Shown: positions 5,734 to 11,598 of the stretch, one piece after another | Position numbering within the stretch: the stretch's first letter is position 1 | How the letters are laid out: the number at the start of each line of letters is the position of its first letter | DNA from: Spirosoma fluviale | GTDB taxonomy: Bacteria > Bacteroidota > Bacteroidia > Cytophagales > Spirosomataceae | Assembly: GCA_945906915.1 (NCBI GenBank) | Contig: CAMDSI010000013.1 | Span: 1-19,943, forward strand | Reading direction: 5' to 3' | Length of the DNA: 19,943 nt | Made by a program: the position numbers and the translations under genes | Notes under the pieces: model-generated | The model's database searches: none | What the model was told of the DNA's origin: nothing | Seen by the model: the letters and a program-made list of their open reading frames with translations, nothing else

Positions 5734-7833
5734 AAAATTCCCCATAAGGGAAATTTGTCCGTTCCTCGGCTGCCCACTATACCCCGTAATCTCCGTAATT
5801 TCTTGATTTAGTGCATTTTTCAATAGGGCTGAAATCGTCCATTTTTGATTGATTTGGTATTTTAAGGATATATCTGTCCAAAGATAAGCCTCCATCGGGT
5901 TGGCCTTTACAGAATAACTGAATTCATCGTAGAAGTAATCCGTTCTTTGGCCTACATACTGATTAGAAAGGCCTAATGACCACTTTTTAGACAGATTAGC
6001 TCGCAAATTCAAGTTCCAGCCATTCGCAGGTCGACGAATTAAGGAGGAATAAGTGGAATCGCGATCGATCATCTCCCCTTTTAGGTAGGTATAATTAAAA
6101 TCGGCTTGAAATTTTTTGGACTGAAAACTAATCTCAAATTCAATTCCCTGCGTTTTTTGCTGTGTCACATTTTGGTATTTACCAAAAGGTTCGACATCAA
6201 TCGATTGAAATATAATGCCCTGATTAACCTCGTTTTGGAAAGAAACTACACGCATTTTCCAGGATTTAATCTGTTTTTCAAATCCAAATTCGATCGTTTT
6301 ACCTTGCTCCGGCTGCAAATCGAGATTGCCGTAAGGAGAGGCTAGCTGGTAAATAGATGGGGTTTTGAAACTCGTATAATAGTTCCCAAAAAGCTTCGCC
6401 GTCTGCGAAATAGCCCAGTAAGGGTTCAAATTATAGGTGAAATAATTTCCAAAAGTCGATTGCGCATTCCATCTCGCCCCTAGTTCATATCCAAATTTTC
6501 CCCAGCTCTGCTGAAATGTCGCATAGGTTCCCATGATCTGTTGAGACTTTTGCTTTTCTGTTAAATCAGGGGACGAATAAGGTCCATAGTCACTGATGGA
6601 AAGGTCGGATTGTTCCGTTTTTTGGCGTCTATATTCAGAACCCACTAAAAGAGTGCCATTCTCTTTCACCGGAATCTTTAAGAATACCTCGAGACCTTGA
6701 TTCAATCCTGCATAAGTCGAGAGACTATATTTCGACCAGGCATTCGCCGCAATATTGGAGGAATCATTCAAAAATTCGCGGTGAATCAAATCCTGAAAAG
6801 CGCGAACCGTCCAATTTTTGACCTGGTATTGCGCCCTGAAAGAATGACTAGAGGCCTTAGAAGTATAATCACGATCATCGACAAATGGTCCATTATCTAG
6901 GTTTCCTTGATATAATTGGGTGGCATAAGAAAAATCAACATAACCGTTTTTTCCAAAATCATGACCCCACTTGCCTCCCCAATTTTGTTGCTTAAATCCA
7001 TCGGCCTCCGCTTTTCCTTGCGCAATTTTAGCGGAGGAAAAACCATCTGTGGCCGAATTTTGGACCTGAATTTGAAGTCTATTATTGCCTTTCATTGTGG
7101 ACCAAGAAATTTGCTCTTGATGTGTGCCTAAGCCTCCACCCTGAAGTAAAACTTGTACTCCTTTGGCATTTTTCTTAGTGACTAAATTGATGACAGCCAC
7201 CATCGCATCAGAACCATACAAGGTCGATTGACCACCTTTTAAGATCTCAATTCGTTCAATAGTGGCTAAATTAATGAGGTTCCAATCCATGACCGACGTG
7301 ATGTTAGACGGATCATTTACAGGAAATCCATCTACTAAAAGTAGCACGTGACCCGTATTCGCCCCCCGAACATAAATCTCCTGGTTAGTACCCGGCGCGC
7401 TGCGCGCGCCTACAACCGCGACACCTACACTTTGCTGGAGTAATTCACCTAGACTTTTCCCCAGGTTGGCCTGGATCATTTCGGCCGAAATGACCGAAAC
7501 AACTTTTCCTGAGCGCGCCAGTTTCTCTGGGTATTTAGGCGCGGAGATGGTGACCTCGGCGAGCGTGGAATCCTTTTCGAGAGTAGAGAGAGGAGATTGT
7601 AGAGTAGAGATAAGAGAGTATAGAGAGGAGATTTTTCCCTGACTACTGTTTACTGTATACTGACTACTGAATACTGGTGAATGGTAAATGGTAAATGGTT
7701 CCTCCGGACTAATTCCCTCCGGACTACTGTCTACTGTATACTGACTACTGTCTACTGTATACTGACTACTGGCTACTGTATACTGACTACTGGCTGACCA
7801 CAACGTGGTCGCAACTAAAACTAGCTTTAACAT
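5731..7833 (-). CDS. btuB: TonB-dependent outer-membrane receptor, probable cobalamin transporter
   Basis: The 700-residue product has a short signal peptide (about 1-14), a TonB-box-like segment STLAEVTISA (89-98), a plug domain (about 100-220, with VYVRGAN-like EIYVRGAN, LLLVDGFPVNDP, IERIEILKGGQSTLYGSDAM) and a 22-strand-type beta-barrel ending in the usual terminal Phe (MGNF). Cobalamin is inferred from the B12 riboswitch in its leader and from its BtuB-like size. Residues 15-86 are odd: they are translated heptad repeats (SSQYTVA/D units, then Ser/Leu-rich sequence) that lie between signal peptide and TonB box, where homologues normally have only a few residues. The ATG at 7833 follows a purine-rich AAAGGG. 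The TAG stop lies within another repeat array. No other B12 transport or synthesis gene is in the window. Confidence 0.85.
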   Translation of the reverse strand: MLKLVLVATTLWSASSQYTVASSQYTVDSSQYTVDSSPEGISPEEPFTIYHSPVFSSQYTVNSSQGKISSLYSLISTLQSPLSTLEKDSTLAEVTISAPKYPEKLARSGKVVSVISAEMIQANLGKSLGELLQQSVGVAVVGARSAPGTNQEIYVRGANTGHVLLLVDGFPVNDPSNITSVMDWNLINLATIERIEILKGGQSTLYGSDAMVAVINLVTKKNAKGVQVLLQGGGLGTHQEQISWSTMKGNNRLQIQVQNSATDGFSSAKIAQGKAEADGFKQQNWGGKWGHDFGKNGYVDFSYATQLYQGNLDNGPFVDDRDYTSKASSHSFRAQYQVKNWTVRAFQDLIHREFLNDSSNIAANAWSKYSLSTYAGLNQGLEVFLKIPVKENGTLLVGSEYRRQKTEQSDLSISDYGPYSSPDLTEKQKSQQIMGTYATFQQSWGKFGYELGARWNAQSTFGNYFTYNLNPYWAISQTAKLFGNYYTSFKTPSIYQLASPYGNLDLQPEQGKTIEFGFEKQIKSWKMRVVSFQNEVNQGIIFQSIDVEPFGKYQNVTQQKTQGIEFEISFQSKKFQADFNYTYLKGEMIDRDSTYSSLIRRPANGWNLNLRANLSKKWSLGLSNQYVGQRTDYFYDEFSYSVKANPMEAYLWTDISLKYQINQKWTISALLKNALNQEITEITGYSGQPRNGQISLMGNF
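7577..7792 (-). repeat. In-frame heptad repeat cluster inside btuB
   Basis: On the minus strand, ten CAGTAnn heptads (7723-7792) are arranged as three 21-bp units (CAGTAGT, CAGTATA, CAGTAGC or CAGTAGA) plus one. Two CCGGAGG blocks follow (7716-7722 and 7701-7707), then CCATTTA-type heptads (about 7677-7700), five more CAGTAnn heptads (7642-7676), and a TCTC-rich heptad module (about 7579-7634) which is the AGAGnnn module in reverse orientation. All of it is translated as residues 15-86 of the receptor without a stop. Confidence 0.85.
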
Positions 7834-7880
7834 TTTTTTGCCCTTTCAGGCCTATGAAATAAAAAGGTAATCGAACGCTC

Positions 7881-8096
7881 GACCTCGGATTATCCTCCGT
7901 AACGCAAGGTCAAGAATAGTAAAAGGCAGGTCTCCTGACTCATTTCCCTTGCTTTTCGGCCTTCCCAGCGACGCCAGTGACCCTAGATTGAAAAGCTTTT
8001 TGAAAATTTACAGTTGCGGGGACAGTTTCGGATTTACACCAAATTCCCTATTAATCAACGCCGTTCGAAGCGGCGCAGAACCTTTCGCTGAGACAA
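7881..8096 (-). promoter_or_regulatory. Cobalamin (B12) riboswitch controlling btuB
   Basis: On the minus strand the leader contains the conserved core GGTGTAAATCC, followed by ACTGTCCCCGCAACTGT (8010-8040), then GTCACTGGC (7973-7981) and the B12 box AGTCAGGAGACCTGCC (7925-7940). These elements and their order are diagnostic of the cobalamin riboswitch. A further hairpin with outer arms GACCT/AGGTC and inner CGGA/TCCG (7881-7911) probably supplies the pseudoknot loop. No terminator with a T-tract lies between it and the ATG, so control is more likely at ribosome access than by termination. Cobalamin binding would reduce receptor synthesis. Confidence 0.93.
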
Positions 8097-8132
8097 AGGT
8101 AACTCTATTTCTATTTTATCAATTTGTTGGGC

Positions 8133-8140
8133 CAAAGATT
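8133..8140 (-). promoter_or_regulatory. Possible -7 element for the btuB leader
   Basis: The 84 bases between the riboswitch and tag must hold the promoters of both divergent genes. On the minus strand AATCTTTG is one base off TAnnTTTG and sits about 35 bases before the aptamer. The upstream -33 element is weak (TTTTTAC about 20 bases away). I see no convincing plus-strand promoter for tag. Confidence 0.35.
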
Positions 8141-8180
8141 CGAAATATATTCTCCTATTTTGTAAAAAGAAACCCAAATA

Positions 8181-8750
8181 ATGGACACAAAAATACGCTG
8201 CCGCTGGTGTGGTTCAGACGAATTATACCAAACCTACCACGACCTTGAATGGGGAATTCCGGAACACCGAGATGAAGCGCTTTTTGAGCTCCTCATCCTG
8301 GAAGGCTTCCAAGCAGGCCTCTCCTGGATCACTATTTTGAAGCGACGCGAAGCCTTCAGAGAAGCCTTTGCGCAATTCGACTATCATGTCCTTTCAAACT
8401 GGACCAATACTCAACTCGAAGCCCAAATGCAAAACGAGCAAATCATCCGAAACCGCTTAAAAATCAGCTCCGTTCGCACGAATGCTTTGGCTTTTATTAA
8501 AATTCAGGAAAAATTTGGTAGCTTTAACCAATATATTTGGGAGTTTGTGGGCCATGCGCCTATCCTAAACAAGTTTGCCCATCATGGAGAATTACCCGCT
8601 AGTACAGAAATTTCTGAATTACTGAGCAAATCTCTGAAGAAGAATGGTTTCCGATTTGTCGGGCCTACCATTTGTTATGCCTTGATGCAAGCGGCTGGAT
8701 TAGTAAACGATCACACAACCGAATGCTTTCGCCATCCTAATAATTGCTAA
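8181..8750 (+). CDS. tag: DNA-3-methyladenine glycosylase I (Tag)
   Basis: This enzyme excises 3-methyladenine from alkylated DNA as the first step of base excision repair. The 189 residues align with E. coli Tag with a constant offset of three. The zinc ligands are Cys7, His20, His178 and Cys182 (E. coli 4, 17, 175, 179). Glu41 and Trp49, in EGFQAGLSW, match E. coli Glu38 and Trp46 in the base-binding pocket. The start is the ATG at 8181. It is the first gene of a three-gene unit; the next ATG follows the TAA with no gap. A second alkylation glycosylase of unrelated fold lies at 16893-17552. Confidence 0.95.
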   Translation: MDTKIRCRWCGSDELYQTYHDLEWGIPEHRDEALFELLILEGFQAGLSWITILKRREAFREAFAQFDYHVLSNWTNTQLEAQMQNEQIIRNRLKISSVRTNALAFIKIQEKFGSFNQYIWEFVGHAPILNKFAHHGELPASTEISELLSKSLKKNGFRFVGPTICYALMQAAGLVNDHTTECFRHPNNC

Positions 8751-9524
8751 ATGAACAAAAGGATAGTCATTATCCCCACTTTCAATGAGATTGAAAATAT
8801 CGAAGCCATCTTACAAAAGGTGTTGAGCTTGGATCCAATTTTCGACGTCTTGATCGTAGATGATGGTTCTCCGGATGGGACAGCCCAGAAAGTAAAAGAG
8901 ATTCAAAAACAAAAAGAAGGTCGCGTCCATTTGCTAGAGAGAAAAGGCAAATTAGGATTAGGAACTGCCTATATTGAAGGATTTCACATCGCATTAGACA
9001 AGGGATACGATTTCATTTTTGAGATGGATGCGGACTTTTCCCATAATCCAGATGATTTAGTTCGACTTTATAAAGCTTGTGCTACACAGGCCGAATTAAA
9101 ATCGGAAAACTTGCCTGCTGAAGATGCTGGAAACGGCGATATGTCTATCGGATCTCGTTATATCAATGGCGTCAACGTGGTCAATTGGCCTATGAGTCGC
9201 GTATTGATGTCCTATTTTGCTGGATTTTATGTGCGCTTTGTGACGGGAATAAAAGTGCAAGACGCGACAGCAGGATTTGTCTGCTACCGAAGAAATACGT
9301 TAAAAACGTTGCCTTTGGACCAAATAAAATTCATTGGCTATGCCTTCCAAGTAGAGATGAAATTTACTGCCTGGAAATATGGTTTCAAGCTAGTTGAAGT
9401 TCCTATTATCTTCACGGACCGCACCAAAGGAACGAGTAAGATGTCTGCGAATATCTTTAAGGAAGCGATTTTTGGGGTGATTCAAATGAAAATTAATAGT
9501 TTATTCAAGCGTTACCAAGCCTAA
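8751..9524 (+). CDS. GT2 glycosyltransferase, polyprenol/dolichol-phosphate mannose synthase type
   Basis: This family moves a sugar (usually mannose from GDP-mannose) onto a polyprenyl phosphate at the inner face of the cytoplasmic membrane. The 257 residues form a single GT-A domain: IPTFNE (8-13), VDDGSPDGT (36-44), GLGTAYIEGF (69-78), metal-binding DAD in EMDADFSHNPDDL (91-103), and GSRY. The C-terminus (KEAIFGVIQMKINSLF) is of the short DPM1 form without transmembrane segments. Donor and acceptor are not proven. It starts directly after the tag stop and ends 2 bp before the next start, so the three genes are almost certainly one transcript. Confidence 0.88.
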   Translation: MNKRIVIIPTFNEIENIEAILQKVLSLDPIFDVLIVDDGSPDGTAQKVKEIQKQKEGRVHLLERKGKLGLGTAYIEGFHIALDKGYDFIFEMDADFSHNPDDLVRLYKACATQAELKSENLPAEDAGNGDMSIGSRYINGVNVVNWPMSRVLMSYFAGFYVRFVTGIKVQDATAGFVCYRRNTLKTLPLDQIKFIGYAFQVEMKFTAWKYGFKLVEVPIIFTDRTKGTSKMSANIFKEAIFGVIQMKINSLFKRYQA

Positions 9525-9526
9525 AC

Positions 9527-10066
9527 ATGAGCTATACGGTCTTAAAAGCCCTTCATATCATATTCGTTGTCAGCTGGTTTGCCGGTTTGTTTTACTTGCC
9601 CCGCTTACTGGTTTATCAGGTAGAAGCTCAGGAGAAACAAGAACCAGAAAAAAGCATTCTATCGAAGCAATTTGAAAAGATGCAAAAATTGCTTTTCAAT
9701 GCGATCATGATTCCTGCCATGTTCTTGACTTGGATTACGGGTTTGGGTCTTATTTATGTCGCTTGGTTAAGCAGCTTCGGAACACAAGGATGGTTGCACT
9801 TAAAATTAGCCTTTGTGGTAGCGATAACAATTTATCATTTTGTTTGCAGGCATTTGATTCTACAATTCAGAAAAGGGAATTTTATTCTTTCAGGCATTCA
9901 ATTGCGTTTGTTCAATGAAATTGCGACCATCTTATTAGTCGCGGTGGTCTTTTTAGTGGTGGCTAAAAATACCTTAGACTGGATGTATGGTTTGGGTGGC
10001 TTTGTCATTTTTGCCATTGTGATTATGGCGGCGGTGACGATCGTGAAAAAAATCCGCACGAAGTAA
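9527..10066 (+). CDS. hemJ: HemJ-like (CopD-family) membrane protein, probable protoporphyrinogen IX oxidase
   Basis: HemJ oxidises protoporphyrinogen IX to protoporphyrin IX in haem synthesis in bacteria lacking HemG and HemY. The 179-residue product has an N-terminal helix with the family hallmark LHIIFVVSWFAGLFYLPRL (9-27), including the conserved His10 and Arg26. It has about four more helices (near 55-80, 90-108, 130-147 and 152-173) and the later WLHLKL and LFNE motifs. The length fits HemJ, though the wider CopD family cannot be excluded. It is the last gene of the tag unit and ends 1 bp from the convergent smpB stop, with no terminator between them. Confidence 0.75.
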   Translation: MSYTVLKALHIIFVVSWFAGLFYLPRLLVYQVEAQEKQEPEKSILSKQFEKMQKLLFNAIMIPAMFLTWITGLGLIYVAWLSSFGTQGWLHLKLAFVVAITIYHFVCRHLILQFRKGNFILSGIQLRLFNEIATILLVAVVFLVVAKNTLDWMYGLGGFVIFAIVIMAAVTIVKKIRTK

Positions 10067-10067
10067 A

Positions 10068-10529
10068 TTAGGACATAGAACGGTCCATATCGCGTTTCAC
10101 ATCTTTCTCTTTAATATCATCCCGTTTATCAAAGGTCTTCTTACCCTTAGCAAGAGCTATATTTAACTTCGCATAGCCTTTGTCAGAAATAAATAATCGG
10201 GTGGGAATAATCGTCAAACCTACGTTTTTTAGTTCCTTTTGTAATTTCCCTAGCTCGCGTTTTGAAAGAAGTAGTTTGCGATCACGCAGAGGTTCGTGGT
10301 TATAGTGAGTTCCCTCTTCGTAGGCGGATATGTGCATATTGCGGACAAAGAGTTCGTCCTGAAAAAAGACACAATAACCATCGGTTAGATTGGCTTTCCC
10401 TTGGCGTATCGATTTAATTTCCGTGCCCATTAATACCAAGCCCGCTGTGAAGGTATCGATGAATGCATATTCAAAGGATGCCCTGCGGTTCTTAATTTCA
10501 ACAGTTTTTTGGATTTTCTCTTTTGCCAT
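10068..10529 (-). CDS. smpB: SsrA-binding protein SmpB
   Basis: SmpB binds tmRNA and is required for trans-translation, which frees stalled ribosomes. The protein has the family features KNRRASFEY, GTEIKSIRQGKANLTDGYC, ISAYEEGTHYNHEPLRDRKLLL, and a basic tail (GKKTFDKRDDIKEKDVKRD) that is disordered until it enters the ribosome. I chose the ATG at 10529 (153 aa, MAKEKIQK). An upstream in-frame ATG at 10547 would add MAFFIV, but that codon lies inside the stem of a terminator. The tmRNA gene itself is not in the window. Confidence 0.95.
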   Translation of the reverse strand: MAKEKIQKTVEIKNRRASFEYAFIDTFTAGLVLMGTEIKSIRQGKANLTDGYCVFFQDELFVRNMHISAYEEGTHYNHEPLRDRKLLLSKRELGKLQKELKNVGLTIIPTRLFISDKGYAKLNIALAKGKKTFDKRDDIKEKDVKRDMDRSMS

Positions 10530-10535
10530 GACAAT

Positions 10536-10568
10536 AAAAAAAGCCACACAGCTAAAAACTGCGTGGCT
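10536..10568 (-). terminator. Intrinsic terminator between the ompH-like gene and smpB
   Basis: AGCCACACAG (10542-10551) pairs with CTGCGTGGCT (10559-10568) with one A-C mismatch and a 7-base loop. On the minus strand it is followed by seven Ts. It ends the ompH-like transcript, yet its T-tract stops only about 6 bases before the smpB ATG, so it could also act as an attenuator for smpB. Confidence 0.8.
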
Positions 10569-10586
10569 AAATTTAGCTATTTGCTA

Positions 10587-11183
10587 TTATTTATCTTCCT
10601 TTTGATCGCCTTTTGTTGCAGCGTACTCTTTGTTTAGGCCTTCAATTATTTTTTGCGTTACGTCCACTGAAGCATCAGCAAATAAAATTCCGCCTCCCAC
10701 TTTAGAATAACCTAACACAAATTCATATTTGTTTGCCTTGTTAGTTTTCGAGATATAGTCACGAATGTTATTGTACAACTCTTCGTTCTTCTTTGCTTGC
10801 TCTTGACCTAACTCAGCTTGCTTTTGTTGAGAATATTGTTGCAATTCAGCACCTTTTTTCTTCAAAGTCATGTCAGCAGCTTGCAATTCAGCTTGAGTCA
10901 TAGCAGACGCACGTTGTTGAATCGCTTGTAATTCAGCTTGAAGAGATTGCTCTTTTTGACCTAAATCAACCTGCAAACGGTAGCCCTTATTTTCAAACTC
11001 TTTTTGAGCGTCTTTGTAAAACTGGTAATTCGTTAATAACGAGTCCGAGTTTACGAAAACGATACGCTTTCCATCTGCGGTAGAGGCACCTAAGCTCGTT
11101 GATCCAGTAGAGGAATTTTGGTAAAATAAAAAGGCAATTGCGATGGTTAAAACGCCCAACCAAGCATAAGGTAAATTTTTCAC
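10587..11183 (-). CDS. OmpH/Skp-family periplasmic chaperone
   Basis: Skp-like chaperones hold unfolded outer-membrane proteins in the periplasm. I start the gene at the GTG at 11183 (198 aa, MKNLPYAWLGVL). A TTG at 11216 is also in frame, but it lies inside the -7 element TATATTTG (11214-11221), upstream of the likely transcript start. The N-terminal hydrophobic stretch (about 6-22) is a signal peptide or anchor. Then come KRIVFVNSDSLLTNYQF, typical of the family, a long Gln/Ala/Glu/Lys-rich coiled coil (about 65-140), and a C-terminal part with YEFVLGYSKVGGGILFA. It has its own promoter and terminator. Confidence 0.88.
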   Translation of the reverse strand: MKNLPYAWLGVLTIAIAFLFYQNSSTGSTSLGASTADGKRIVFVNSDSLLTNYQFYKDAQKEFENKGYRLQVDLGQKEQSLQAELQAIQQRASAMTQAELQAADMTLKKKGAELQQYSQQKQAELGQEQAKKNEELYNNIRDYISKTNKANKYEFVLGYSKVGGGILFADASVDVTQKIIEGLNKEYAATKGDQKEDK

Positions 11184-11213
11184 GTGTATTAATTTTATTA
11201 ATTGGATAGACGG

Positions 11214-11221
11214 CAAATATA
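11214..11221 (-). promoter_or_regulatory. -7 promoter element of the ompH-like gene
   Basis: On the minus strand TATATTTG matches TAnnTTTG exactly, 31 bases before the GTG start. The -33 region (TTTTTTAG, 20 bases further up) is a weak match. This element decides the start codon choice for the downstream gene. Confidence 0.6.
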
Positions 11222-11252
11222 CAAGGTCTGTATCGTTTGTCCTAAAAAATTA

Positions 11253-11594
11253 TTATTTCTGTCTTAATCTTGCCCCAGCCCAAGTCCAAATGCCACTAAA
11301 TAAGCCTCCTAGCACACCAGTTAGCATAAATAAAGCAAACACATTTCCCTTTAAAGGGAAAACTTGTGCCATTCGACCAGGTAAGGTACTTGGGTGCTGC
11401 ATATCAAGCCATAAGGCCGAAAAGATCCATAGTAAATATCCCGCCATGAATCCTATTAAAAAACTTGACTTCAATGGCATATTCAAAGCAAAGGCGATCA
11501 AACCAAAAGCCACCCCCATCGCATACCAAGGCAAATAAATACCCACTAGGGCACCTATAACGACTAATATCAAACCATAGATTAATTTGTTCAT
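11253..11594 (-). CDS. Small four-helix membrane protein of unknown function
   Basis: I do not recognise this family. The 113-residue product starts at the ATG at 11594 (MNKLIYG). A longer in-frame version from 11645 would overlap the acylase 3' end and begins with a basic, non-hydrophobic stretch, so it is less likely. Four hydrophobic segments lie near 4-24, 26-40, 43-64 and 86-108. The loop between the third and fourth (HPSTLPGRMAQVFPLKGN) is hydrophilic. It starts 4 bp after the acylase stop and is probably co-transcribed with it. It ends 31 bp before the ompH -7 element. Confidence 0.75.
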   Translation of the reverse strand: MNKLIYGLILVVIGALVGIYLPWYAMGVAFGLIAFALNMPLKSSFLIGFMAGYLLWIFSALWLDMQHPSTLPGRMAQVFPLKGNVFALFMLTGVLGGLFSGIWTWAGARLRQK

Positions 11595-11598
11595 GAGC

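Noticed and set aside
7577..7792. Natural structural domain at the BtuB N-terminus (for example an STN-type signalling domain)
   Set aside because: The residues are direct translations of 7-bp repeats also seen in non-coding DNA, with no fold signature.
7949..8248. Plus-strand open frame of 99 codons
   Set aside because: It runs antisense through the whole cobalamin riboswitch and overlaps the start of tag in another frame. Its residues reflect conserved RNA, not a protein.
10530..10547. Longer SmpB start (MAFFIV extension)
   Set aside because: The ATG lies within the terminator stem and T-tract, and the SmpB family starts at the second Met.
11184..11216. TTG start for the OmpH-like protein
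   Set aside because: It falls in the -7 promoter element, so it would not be on the mRNA. The GTG at 11183 gives a proper signal sequence.
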